From Burkholderiales bacterium (lineage in GTDB: Bacteria; Pseudomonadota; Gammaproteobacteria; Burkholderiales; Usitatibacteraceae): DNA of 64,000 nt. Below the pieces are notes generated by a model. It made no database searches. It saw nothing but the letters and a program-made list of their open reading frames with translations, and was not told the origin of the DNA. A program made the translations under genes and the position numbers. The first letter of the stretch is position 1; every line of letters starts with the position of its first letter. Shown piece by piece: positions 55,717 to 64,000 of the stretch. The stretch is taken from positions 48,075-112,074 of the forward strand of contig JANYDB010000038.1 in the NCBI GenBank assembly GCA_025359985.1, read 5' to 3'.

Positions 55717-58119
55717 TCAAAGTGCGACTAGCTTTGCGTATTGCAAAGATAACCATTTGACGCCGTCTGCGCGAAATTTTACTTGTACACGCGCGTCGTC
55801 GCCGCGACCTTCAAAGTTCACGACTACGCCTTCACCAAATTTGATATGGCTGACGTTTTGGCCAACCGCAAAGGGATGTGCGTCGGCTCGTCTGGTTTCG
55901 AAATTGGCACGCGTTGTATCGGGCGTGCCGTCACGGCCGTAATCGCCATCAGATTTGTTTTGTGCCGCATGATGTTGCGAAGCGTAGCTTTGCTTATGGC
56001 CGGTATAGCTTGCCCCATTTCCCGATCCGCCTGACCCGGCTGAACGCATACCGCTATTGCCGATATAGCCGCCGCTGCCAAAGTGGGCGCCATAAGCAGC
56101 TTCTTTTTCCGGCACCACAATCCACTTGCACAGTTCAGGCGGAATCTCATCAATGAAACGTGACACCACGCCATAACGGGTTTGTCCATGCAGCATGCGG
56201 CTGGCAGCATACGAAAGATATAGCCGCTGCCGTGCGCGGGTGATGGCTACATACATAAGGCGACGCTCTTCTTCGATGCCATCAAAATCATTCATCGATT
56301 GTTCATGCGGAAAGAGGCCTTCTTCGAGCCCGCTCATGAACACGGCATTGAACTCCAGCCCTTTCGCGGCGTGTACGGTCATGAGCTGCAGTGCGTCGTC
56401 GCTCTCGCCGGCCTCATGCTCGCCTGCTTCCAGACTGGCGTGAGTAAGAAAACTGACGAGCGCATTATTGCCTTCAGCGTTGCCATCGTCATCGGTCTCA
56501 TTGTTGCCGATGAATTGCTCATCAAACTGCGCACAGGCGGTGACCAGTTCGGATAAGTTGGCCAAACGATCGGCACCTTCACGTTCGGCGGCGTAATGGG
56601 TTTTCAGCCCACTCAGTTCAAGACATTCATCGACCAGCTCGGCTAACGATACTTTGGTGGACGAGATTTTAAGCGCTTCAGCAATTTTCAGGAACAAGCC
56701 AATTGCGGCTGCGGAGCGTCCGGTAATTTCACCGCTGGAAATACCGTTAGCGGCTGCCACATACATCGAAATATTGTAGCGCTTAGCCAAATCTATGACC
56801 TGTTCAACTGAACGCGCACCAATACCACGCGGCGGAAAATTTACGACGCGTGAGAACGCGCCGTCATCATCGGGATTACCGGCAATGCGTAAATAGGCCA
56901 GCGCATGTTTGATTTCAAGCCGCTCAAAAAAGCGCAGGCCACCATACACACGGTAGGAAATGCCTGCACGAAATAACGCATGTTCAAGCACCCGCGATTG
57001 CGCATTGGAGCGATACAGCAGTGCCATATCGGCAAACGCCATACCTTCACGATTCAGGCTTTTGGCTTCGTCAATCACAAACTGCGCTTCGTCTTCATCG
57101 GTTGAGGCCGGATAGACGCGCAGGGTTTCTCCTTTGCCTGCGTCAGTCCATAAATTTTTGCCGAGACGATCTTTGTTGTGCGAAATCACCGCATTAGCCG
57201 CATCAAGAATCGCACCTTGCGAGCGATAATTTTGTTCGAGCTTGATCACATTACCGCCCGCGAAATCACGCTGGAAATCACGCATATTGGCGACTTCAGC
57301 GCCACGAAAAGCATAGATGGATTGATCGTCATCGCCAACGGCAAAGACGGCATTGGCGTTTTCTCCGCGCGGGCCGGCCAGCAGCTGAATCCATTTGTAC
57401 TGCAGCCGGTTAGTATCCTGAAACTCATCGACCAAAATAAATTTGAAGCGCGCACGATAGTGTTCCAGCAGCGGTGTATTTTTGCCCAGCAGCTCATAGC
57501 AACGCAGCAACAGCTCCGCAAAATCGACCACACCTTCGCGATTGCATTGGGCGTCATAGGCTTGATAAATCTCGACTTGCCGCCGGGTAAATTCATCACC
57601 CGCCTCGACCGCATGGGCGCGCAGACCTTGCTCTTTAGCGTTGTTAATAAACCACGACACTTCGCGTGGCTTGAATTTTGCATCATCCACATTCATCGCC
57701 TTCAGCAAGCGTTTGATCGCGGACTGCTGATCACCTGAATCGAGAATTTGAAACGTCTGCGGCAAATTGACATCGCGATAGTGTGCGCGCAGCAGACGAT
57801 TGCACAGCCCGTGAAAAGTACCCACCCACATGCCGCGAGTGTTGATCGGCATCATCGTCGTCAGCCGCGTCAGCATTTCACGCGATGCTTTATTGGTGAA
57901 CGTCACCGCCAGCAAGCCCGACGGACTCGCCTGCCCGGTTTGAATCAAGTACGCAATCCGGGTCGTCAATACCCGCGTCTTGCCGCTGCCCGCACCCGCC
58001 AGCACCAACGCACTTTCACGCGGCAGCGTAACCGCTTTGAGTTGTTCCGGATTGAGGTTTTCAAGCAGGCGAGGTGAAACTGAACGGTGGGAAGATGTAG
58101 CTGAGACTGAATCGTGCAT
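55717..58119 (-). CDS. uvrD: UvrD/PcrA family DNA helicase
   Basis: The 800-residue superfamily 1 helicase has LNPEQLKAV (Q motif region), Walker A AGAGSGKT, VDEFQDTN, QNYRSQGAI, TVHAAKGLEFNAVF and VAITRARQRLYL. The C-terminal region has a Gly/Ser/Tyr-rich linker. It ends in a short domain (VGQNVSHIKFGEGVVVNFEG) like the RNA polymerase-binding part of PcrA/UvrD. It unwinds DNA 3' to 5' in excision and mismatch repair. The ATG at 58119 was chosen over the open frame to 58146. Confidence 0.9.
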   Translation of the reverse strand: MHDSVSATSSHRSVSPRLLENLNPEQLKAVTLPRESALVLAGAGSGKTRVLTTRIAYLIQTGQASPSGLLAVTFTNKASREMLTRLTTMMPINTRGMWVGTFHGLCNRLLRAHYRDVNLPQTFQILDSGDQQSAIKRLLKAMNVDDAKFKPREVSWFINNAKEQGLRAHAVEAGDEFTRRQVEIYQAYDAQCNREGVVDFAELLLRCYELLGKNTPLLEHYRARFKFILVDEFQDTNRLQYKWIQLLAGPRGENANAVFAVGDDDQSIYAFRGAEVANMRDFQRDFAGGNVIKLEQNYRSQGAILDAANAVISHNKDRLGKNLWTDAGKGETLRVYPASTDEDEAQFVIDEAKSLNREGMAFADMALLYRSNAQSRVLEHALFRAGISYRVYGGLRFFERLEIKHALAYLRIAGNPDDDGAFSRVVNFPPRGIGARSVEQVIDLAKRYNISMYVAAANGISSGEITGRSAAAIGLFLKIAEALKISSTKVSLAELVDECLELSGLKTHYAAEREGADRLANLSELVTACAQFDEQFIGNNETDDDGNAEGNNALVSFLTHASLEAGEHEAGESDDALQLMTVHAAKGLEFNAVFMSGLEEGLFPHEQSMNDFDGIEEERRLMYVAITRARQRLYLSYAASRMLHGQTRYGVVSRFIDEIPPELCKWIVVPEKEAAYGAHFGSGGYIGNSGMRSAGSGGSGNGASYTGHKQSYASQHHAAQNKSDGDYGRDGTPDTTRANFETRRADAHPFAVGQNVSHIKFGEGVVVNFEGRGDDARVQVKFRADGVKWLSLQYAKLVAL

Positions 58120-58487
58120 GAGGCGGTACCGAAAAAGATGGCGCAAAAAATAACAAAAATCTTAATACATTATAAGTGGTGCGTTGGTGGCGCGCGCACA
58201 ACAAACAATGCATTCGACTTTTGTAGCCAGGCGATGCGCTTATTGCGGAACGCATCTGCGCAAACGCTCAAGAACAATCGTTGAAAATTTTCAACGGGTC
58301 GAATCCGCTTGGATCAAGAGATGGCCATCAGAGGGTTAAGGTGGATTGAAATTCAAGCAGCTTAAGGGGATTTGCGAGCCAAGCCAACCGAGCAAATGTA
58401 TCCTGCAAGTGGGTCAGTTCCCGATGCAAAAGATATTAGAATGGCTCAACCGTGTACGTCATGCAATACATCACTGGAGTTAAGCGA
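58120..58487. other. Intergenic stretch upstream of a secreted protein gene
   Basis: About 370 bases with divergent promoters and no gene. It holds an 18-base perfect palindrome at 58279-58296, listed separately. No -35/-10 pair stands out for either gene. Confidence 0.5.
58279..58296. repeat. 18-base perfect palindrome
   Basis: CGTTGAAAATTTTCAACG reads the same on both strands. It lies about 160 bases upstream of the helicase start and 190 upstream of the secreted-protein start. It could be an operator; no known repressor box is matched. Confidence 0.4.
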
Positions 58488-59132
58488 ATGTCCAAAAATC
58501 TGCTGCGCGTAGCGATCTTTATGGCAATACCAACATTTGTCGTTGCGGCAGAGCCAGTAAGTCTTAGCGAGCTCACTTACAAACCCGACCTTGGCGTTCT
58601 TATCATCCAGGTGAACTGGGGTCGAACGTGGCAATGCGGTCAATTCGAAAACGCACAGCTTCAGGCACTCACATTTACCAAGACTGCCTTAGATGCTTCG
58701 GAGCAGATATCTTTGGATCTTGTAACGCCTTCCAAATTGTTCGTAGATAACAAGTTCTTGCCCTATGCCTATATCATCCAGCCAGGCGAATATGCATTGA
58801 CTGCCTTCGATGTAAAGGTCGCGCGCTCCAAAGTTGATGTCGCTCACATCAACGGGTCAAAGGATAGCCTCATCAAGGATGGTAAATCCATGGGCGGCAC
58901 CTTCACGGTAAATCCTGGAGAAGTTGTTTATGTAGGGCACTTCGGACTTGACTGCGACGCGGAGCCGTTTCTTTGGCGATCATACATAGACGGTCGAGCG
59001 GCCTTTGAAGGATACATCGGCGGCTTCAGGAAGAAGTTCCCATTTACAAAACAGGTGCCTGCACATTACCGGCTTTTTTCCACATCGCTTTTTGGCGGCA
59101 CTTTTATCCTCAAAGACCCCATCGTGAAATGA
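58488..59132 (+). CDS. Exported protein of unknown function
   Basis: The 214-residue protein begins at the ATG at 58488 with GGAG eight bases upstream; the frame is open to 58452 without reason to start earlier. A signal peptide (LLRVAIFMAIPTFVVAA) points to the periplasm or outer membrane. The mature part has alternating strands (KPDLGVLIIQVNWGRTWQCG, IIQPGEYALTAFDVKV, GGTFTVNPGEVVYVGHFGLD) suggesting a beta-sandwich, with two cysteines that could pair. I do not recognise the family. The gene is monocistronic. Confidence 0.7.
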   Translation: MSKNLLRVAIFMAIPTFVVAAEPVSLSELTYKPDLGVLIIQVNWGRTWQCGQFENAQLQALTFTKTALDASEQISLDLVTPSKLFVDNKFLPYAYIIQPGEYALTAFDVKVARSKVDVAHINGSKDSLIKDGKSMGGTFTVNPGEVVYVGHFGLDCDAEPFLWRSYIDGRAAFEGYIGGFRKKFPFTKQVPAHYRLFSTSLFGGTFILKDPIVK

Positions 59133-59588
59133 GGTCCAATTTTCGGTTGCAGCGCCCCGCGCAAAGCATGGCAACTGCAACTGAACAATAGTGATGCAAT
59201 CAGGCATTGTGATGCTGTGCATGCGTTTGCCCCTGTACATCGGGTAGCTCTTTTTTATTGCCTCTGCAGCACTCACCGATGGCATCGTTTCAAAGCCTCT
59301 CGCAATAAAACAAAACTCCAGCACAGGCGACACGTTCAAGACAAAAAGCCCTCAAAAGCCTCATCAATGCTAGAGTTTTATCTGCAAATTATCACATTGC
59401 GCTGATTTAACGACTCCGTTAGCCACACCGCGATCCATGCTGTTTAATCATGACCGGCGGGGCGATGCCAATTAGCGGCATGTATAATTGCCTGCTCGCA
59501 TTATGTTTACCGTATTTGCTGTTTTTGCTTTCATTTCCGCTCTGAAAACCAGCGCACTTCAACTTTTATTTCTGACATTTACCGGCCA
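59133..59588. other. Intergenic stretch upstream of leuS
   Basis: About 450 bases without a gene. A TATAAT at 59483-59488 is a good -10 for leuS with no clear -35. No T-box or leader peptide with Leu codons is apparent. Confidence 0.5.
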
Positions 59589-62231
59589 ATGGATTCCACG
59601 TACCAACCCAAAGAGATCGAAGCTATTGCGCAAGCGCACTGGCTGGCGACAAACGCTTATCGCGTGACTGAGAATGCGACTGACGCGCATGGCAAACCCC
59701 GGCCAAAATTTTATGCCTGCTCCATGCTGCCCTATCCGTCCGGCAAACTTCACATGGGCCATGTGCGCAATTACACGATCAATGATGTGATGTTGCGCTA
59801 TCTGCGCATGAACGGCCACAATGTGCTGATGCCGATGGGCTGGGATGCGTTTGGGATGCCCGCCGAGAATGCGGCGATTGCGAATAACGTGCCACCTGCG
59901 CAATGGACACGCGCCAACATTGCCGACATGAAAGCGCAAATGCAGCCGCTGGGTTTGGCGTTCGACTGGTCGCGTGAAATCGCCACCTGCAACCCGGATT
60001 ACTACAAGTGGAACCAGTGGCTGTTTTTGAAAATGCTCGAAAAAGGTATTGCCTATCGCAAGACTCAGGTGGTGAATTGGGACCCGGTTGATCAGACAGT
60101 GCTGGCCAACGAGCAGGTGATTGACGGCAAGGGCTGGCGCTCAGGCGCACCCGTTGAAAAACGCGAAATTCCCGGCTACTACTTGGCGATTACTTCGTAT
60201 GCAGAAGAGCTGCTCGAAGGCGTCAAAACCAAACTCACCGGCTGGCCTGATCGGGTCCGCACCATGCAGGAAAACTGGATCGGCAAATCAACTGGCGTGC
60301 GCTTCGCGTTTGGGCATGAGATAAAAGATGCCGACGGCAAGCTGGTGCAAGGCGGCAAATTATTTGTCTTCACCACCCGTGCCGATACCATTATGGGCGT
60401 GACGTTTTGTGCGGTGGCCGCAGAGCATCCGTTGGCCACAGTCGCTGCCGTTAATCGTCTCGAACTTGTGGCCTTCATTGAGGAATGCAAGCGCGGTGGC
60501 GTGGCTGAAGCGGATATGGCGACGGCTGAGAAGAAAGGCATGCCAACCGGATTATTTGTCACTCATCCGCTTACACAAGAAAAAATCGAAGTCTGGGTTG
60601 GCAACTATGTTTTGATGACGTATGGCGATGGCGCAGTGATGGGTGTTCCTGCGCATGATGAACGCGATTTTGCGTTTGCGAAAAAATACGCGCTGCCGAT
60701 CAAGCAAGTCGTGGATACGGGCAAGCCTTATTCAATGGATGCATGGCAGACCCGCTATGGTGAATATGGAACCTGTACGGCTTCAGGCGTCATGGACGGC
60801 ATGGGCTTTGACGCCGCTATCGACTATGTCGCCACTCAATTAAAAACCATGGGCGGCGAAAAGAAAATCCAGTACCGCCTGCGCGATTGGGGCATTTCAA
60901 GGCAGCGTTATTGGGGCACGCCGATTCCGATTATCCATTGCGGTAAGTGCGGCCCTGTTCCGGTGCCGTACGCCGATTTGCCGGTGAAATTACCGGAAGA
61001 TTTAGTGCCGGATGGCTCGGGCAATCCACTAAAAAAAGATGCGCGATTCCTTGATTGCGCCTGCCCGAAATGCAGCCAACCGGCGCAGCGCGAGACCGAT
61101 ACGATGGATACATTCGTCGATTCATCGTGGTACTTCATGCGCTACTGTTCCCCCGACTCGGCCCACAGCATGGTCGACGAGCGCAATGATTACTGGATGC
61201 CGATGGATCAATATATCGGCGGAATTGAACATGCGGTATTGCATCTGCTCTACGCACGTTTTTGGACGAAGGTGATGCGTGATTTTGGTCTAATTAAATT
61301 TGATGAGCCCTTCACCAATTTATTTACACAGGGCATGTTGTCTGCCGAATGTTTTTATCGTGATGAAGCCAACGGGAAAAAACGCTGGTACTACCCCGAT
61401 GAGGTGGCAGTACAGTTTAACGACAAAGGCCGCCCGATCGGCGCCACTTCGGTTGAGGATGGCGCAGCGGTCATGCTGGGCGGCATGGAAAAAATGTCGA
61501 AGTCGAAAAACAATGTGGTAGAGCCTAAAGACATTATTGCGAAATTCGGCGCCGACACAGCGCGTGCCTATGTGATGTTTGCGGGGCCGCCGGATCAAAG
61601 TGCGGCATGGTCAGACTCGGGGGCTGAAGGCGTGTTCCGCTTCATGCGCCGCTTGCACACTTACGGTCATGCACATCGCGATAGCGTGATGGCGGCGGAT
61701 ACAAAATTTAATGCCGCCGGGTTATCGCGCGAATTAAAATCATTCCGCCACAGCATTCATACGATTCTCAAGCAGGCCAATCATGATTATCAACGGCTGC
61801 AATACAACACCGTGGTTTCAGCGGCGATGAAAATGTTGAACACGCTCGAAGACATGAAAATGCCGACGGATGCGGCTTCCGCTTCTGTCAAAAAAGAAGC
61901 TGTTGCCATCCTGATCCGTATGCTTTATCCAATTGCCCCGCATCTGAATTTTCATTTATGGGATACGCTGGGATTTGCCGCAACGGAAGGCGAAATCATT
62001 GATGCCGCATGGCCGACCGTGGATGAGGCGGCGCTGGTGCAGGATGAATTGCAAATCGTGGTGCAGGTAAATGGCAAGTTGCGTGGCCAGATTACGGTGC
62101 CTGCCGCAGCTAGCAAAGAAGCGATTGAACAGCTCGCCTTGGCCGACGCGGGCGTAGCTAAACATACTGAAGGCAAGCCGATCAAAAAAGTGATCGTGGT
62201 GCCTGGAAAGCTCATTAATGTCGTCATCTAA
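59589..62231 (+). CDS. leuS: Leucyl-tRNA synthetase
   Basis: The 880-residue class I synthetase has the HIGH-type motif [10 protein letters not shown] near residue 51 and EKMSKSKNN near 640. [13 protein letters not shown] and the editing-domain threonine-rich TTRADTIMG lie between them. A zinc-finger region ([14 protein letters not shown]) is present. It charges tRNA-Leu and edits mischarged residues. It overlaps lptE by 14 bases, starting the common leuS-lptE-holA order. Confidence 0.97.
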   Translation: MDSTYQPKEIEAIAQAHWLATNAYRVTENATDAHGKPRPKFYACSMLPYPSGKLHMGHVRNYTINDVMLRYLRMNGHNVLMPMGWDAFGMPAENAAIANNVPPAQWTRANIADMKAQMQPLGLAFDWSREIATCNPDYYKWNQWLFLKMLEKGIAYRKTQVVNWDPVDQTVLANEQVIDGKGWRSGAPVEKREIPGYYLAITSYAEELLEGVKTKLTGWPDRVRTMQENWIGKSTGVRFAFGHEIKDADGKLVQGGKLFVFTTRADTIMGVTFCAVAAEHPLATVAAVNRLELVAFIEECKRGGVAEADMATAEKKGMPTGLFVTHPLTQEKIEVWVGNYVLMTYGDGAVMGVPAHDERDFAFAKKYALPIKQVVDTGKPYSMDAWQTRYGEYGTCTASGVMDGMGFDAAIDYVATQLKTMGGEKKIQYRLRDWGISRQRYWGTPIPIIHCGKCGPVPVPYADLPVKLPEDLVPDGSGNPLKKDARFLDCACPKCSQPAQRETDTMDTFVDSSWYFMRYCSPDSAHSMVDERNDYWMPMDQYIGGIEHAVLHLLYARFWTKVMRDFGLIKFDEPFTNLFTQGMLSAECFYRDEANGKKRWYYPDEVAVQFNDKGRPIGATSVEDGAAVMLGGMEKMSKSKNNVVEPKDIIAKFGADTARAYVMFAGPPDQSAAWSDSGAEGVFRFMRRLHTYGHAHRDSVMAADTKFNAAGLSRELKSFRHSIHTILKQANHDYQRLQYNTVVSAAMKMLNTLEDMKMPTDAASASVKKEAVAILIRMLYPIAPHLNFHLWDTLGFAATEGEIIDAAWPTVDEAALVQDELQIVVQVNGKLRGQITVPAAASKEAIEQLALADAGVAKHTEGKPIKKVIVVPGKLINVVI

Positions 62232-62730
62232 TTATTTGCGCTTCATTGCTGCTGTATCCACATTTCTGTGCCTCACCGGTTGCGGCTTTCAACTACGCGG
62301 CTCGTATGAATTGCCATATCAAGGCGTATTCGTTTCGGCACCCAGCGCATCATCGGTGGCGAGCAATATTCGCCGCGAATTGACTGGCGGTACAACCCGA
62401 GTATTGCCGTCAGCAAAAGAGGCTGACGCGCAATTAAATATTCTGGAAGAGCGCCGTGATCGACTAATTCTTTCACTCTCAGGTGCTGGCCGGGTCCGGG
62501 AATACGAACTGAAAATGGTCGTGCGCTATCAATTGGTTGATGGCAACGGTGCCACCATCATCCCGGTCAGTGAGATCCGGCTCTCGCGCATTTTGGCTTA
62601 TGACGACAGTAAAATTATCGCCAAACAGCAAGAAGAAGCAATGCTCTATGCCGATATGGAAAAAGACGCCGTCGGCCAAATTTTGCGTCGTATGGTAGCC
62701 GTCAAACCTAACCGCGCACGCATTTCTTGA
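62218..62730 (+). CDS. lptE: LPS-assembly lipoprotein LptE
   Basis: The 170-residue protein has the lipobox [12 protein letters not shown], so it is a lipoprotein of the outer membrane. LptE plugs the LptD barrel and helps insert lipopolysaccharide. The mature part is mostly strands, with [11 protein letters not shown] and LRRMVAVKP at the end. Its start lies inside the end of leuS (14-base overlap), so it is translated from the same message, and holA follows after 36 bases. Confidence 0.93.
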   Translation: MSSSNYLRFIAAVSTFLCLTGCGFQLRGSYELPYQGVFVSAPSASSVASNIRRELTGGTTRVLPSAKEADAQLNILEERRDRLILSLSGAGRVREYELKMVVRYQLVDGNGATIIPVSEIRLSRILAYDDSKIIAKQQEEAMLYADMEKDAVGQILRRMVAVKPNRARIS

Positions 62731-62766
62731 TAACCACGCTAACGCCGACACCCATCTGCCGCCCTT

Positions 62767-63807
62767 ATGCGCTTAACCGCTGAACAGTTTCTTGAACGTC
62801 CCCCGAAGATACTGAGTCCTCTTTATGTGATTCACGGTGCAGAGCCGTTGGCGTCGCTTGAGGCCGCTGATAGTTTGCGGGACATTGCACGCAAGACTGG
62901 CTATGTTGAGCGCGAGGTATTTACCGCAGAACCAGGTTTTGACTGGGGCCGTTTAATCGGCGCCAGCAACTCGCTCTCGCTGTTCGCGACCCAGCGTTTG
63001 ATCGAGGTGCGCATCGCTACGGGCAAGCCGGGCAAAGACGGCTCAGCCGCGATTGAGTCTTACTGCCAGCGTTTGCCGGACGACACCATCACTCTTTTTT
63101 TGTTGCCCGAAATGGATTGGCAGGTCAAGAAAACCCAATGGTTTTCGGCCCTTGAGGCCGCCGCGACTTTGATTGAGGCCGTGCCCATTGATCGCCAGCA
63201 TTTACCGCGCTGGCTGGCGCAGCGGCTATCGCGTCAGCATCAAAGTGCCAATGCAGGCGCATTGGAATTTTTGGCTGATCGCGTAGAAGGCAATCTGCTG
63301 GCCGCTCAGCAGGAAATCAAAAAGCTGGACCTGCTCTGTCCGCCAGGCGAAATCTCATTAAAGGTATTCGAAGATAACGTAACCAATGTATCGCGCTTCA
63401 ACCCGTTTCAGCTTGTCGCGGCGATGTATGAACAAAGCGATGCGGGCGCGAACGCAGATGCCGCCAAAGCCGCCCGCCTGTTTCGCATGCTGGATGGCAT
63501 GAAAGCAGAGGGCGAAGCGCCGCCGCTTATTTTATGGGTGCTGACCAATGAATTGCGCATGCTGATGCGGCTGCGCGGCTTCACCCAGAGCGGTCGTCCG
63601 CCGCACTCTTCCAAAGCGCGCGAACTGGAGCGTATCTCGCGCAAACATACTCAAGCGAGCATGACCGCACTGAATCTTCAAGCCGCAAAAGTCGATCGCA
63701 TGATTAAGGGTCTCGATAACAATGACCTATGGGATGCGTTAGCACAGCTTGCCTGTGGTATTGGCGGAGTGCGGGCACCGATGTCGGCGGCCCGTCGTGC
63801 CGCCTAG
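62767..63807 (+). CDS. holA: DNA polymerase III subunit delta
   Basis: HolA is the clamp-loader subunit that opens the beta clamp. The 346-residue protein starts MRLTAEQFLE and has LSPLYVIHGAEPL with a degenerate P-loop, as expected. The middle has SRFNPFQLVAAMY and the C-terminal helices end in ALAQLACGIGG. It continues the leuS-lptE-holA-proA order typical of betaproteobacteria. Spacing on both sides is short, so the four genes likely share a transcript. Confidence 0.92.
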   Translation: MRLTAEQFLERPPKILSPLYVIHGAEPLASLEAADSLRDIARKTGYVEREVFTAEPGFDWGRLIGASNSLSLFATQRLIEVRIATGKPGKDGSAAIESYCQRLPDDTITLFLLPEMDWQVKKTQWFSALEAAATLIEAVPIDRQHLPRWLAQRLSRQHQSANAGALEFLADRVEGNLLAAQQEIKKLDLLCPPGEISLKVFEDNVTNVSRFNPFQLVAAMYEQSDAGANADAAKAARLFRMLDGMKAEGEAPPLILWVLTNELRMLMRLRGFTQSGRPPHSSKARELERISRKHTQASMTALNLQAAKVDRMIKGLDNNDLWDALAQLACGIGGVRAPMSAARRAA

Positions 63808-63826
63808 CGAGCTGGAATATAAAGAT

Positions 63827-64000
63827 ATGAAAATGACCAACACTCAACATTCCGCCCTCACTAAACCCCAAGACATTGCCTTAATGATGCGCGACATAGG
63901 GGTGCGTGCCAAGGCGAGCGCACGGACACTCGCACGCGCCACCACGGCACAAAAAAATGCGGCGCTAATGGCGATAGCCGATGCCATCATCGCGGCCACA
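63827..64000 (+). CDS. proA: Gamma-glutamyl phosphate reductase, N-terminal part (cut by window end)
   Basis: Fifty-eight codons are visible, from the ATG at 63827 (a second ATG at 63833 is also possible). MMRDIGVRAKASARTLARA followed by AQKNAALMAIADAI is the start of ProA, which makes glutamate semialdehyde in proline synthesis. The order after holA supports it. The 3' end lies outside the window. Confidence 0.8.
   Translation, partial: MKMTNTQHSALTKPQDIALMMRDIGVRAKASARTLARATTAQKNAALMAIADAIIAAT

Overview
The window looks like chromosome of a betaproteobacterium, most likely Burkholderiales or a close relative. The main grounds are conserved gene orders: gap-pgk-pyk-fba-purC; zapB-zapA-6S RNA-EVE; leuS-lptE-holA-proA; and groESL under both a sigma-32-type promoter and a CIRCE operator. 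LPS-core transferases with MsbA, LptE, a BtuB-type receptor and a MASE1 hybrid kinase show a Gram-negative cell. No tRNA, rRNA, CRISPR array, prophage or insertion sequence was recognised.

Layout. 1-4.4 kb: the end of a class III aminotransferase, a membrane protein, a J-domain-like protein, hemW and rdgB. 4.4-12.5 kb: lower glycolysis (gap, pgk, pyk, fba) with two uncharacterised membrane proteins and purC; a decayed gene lies between pyk and fba. 12.5-15.3 kb, minus strand: a frameshifted lipoprotein, a TauE-type permease, an EVE protein, a well-supported 6S RNA, zapA and zapB. 15.4-26.5 kb: a PAS/GGDEF/EAL protein, two TonB-dependent receptors (the BtuB-like one behind a cobalamin riboswitch) and a tricorn-type protease. 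26.6-30.9 kb: two LPS glycosyltransferases and msbA, separated by a long hairpin element. 31-44.6 kb: a DODA-type dioxygenase, a GST, an OPT transporter with a possible 50-codon partner ORF, an OmpR-type regulator divergent from a MASE1 hybrid histidine kinase, an EAL protein, dacB, bioA and a DUF1800 remnant. 44.7-47.3 kb: rlmF and hflX. 53.4-64 kb: groESL, a UvrD-family helicase, a secreted protein of unknown function, leuS, lptE, holA and the start of proA.

The most interesting region is 47.8-52.9 kb, inserted between hflX and groESL and visibly more AT-rich. It encodes a radical SAM enzyme with a reduced SPASM/twitch-like cysteine set, a 135-residue precursor (Gly-Gly leader and an Asn/Gly/Ser-rich core with 11 cysteines), a membrane-anchored helical-repeat protein, and an ABC exporter with an N-terminal C39 peptidase. 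Together these make a ribosomally synthesised, radical-SAM-modified, protease-exported peptide (RiPP) locus that I cannot match to a named family. Both the radical SAM gene and the exporter gene are cut by a single in-frame stop (TAG and TGA) while reading continues intact beyond it. The locus is therefore freshly decayed, misread in assembly, or translated by readthrough.

Starts were reset inside longer open frames where homology and ribosome-binding sites called for it. All family assignments rest on motif recognition by eye; no database search or folding was run.
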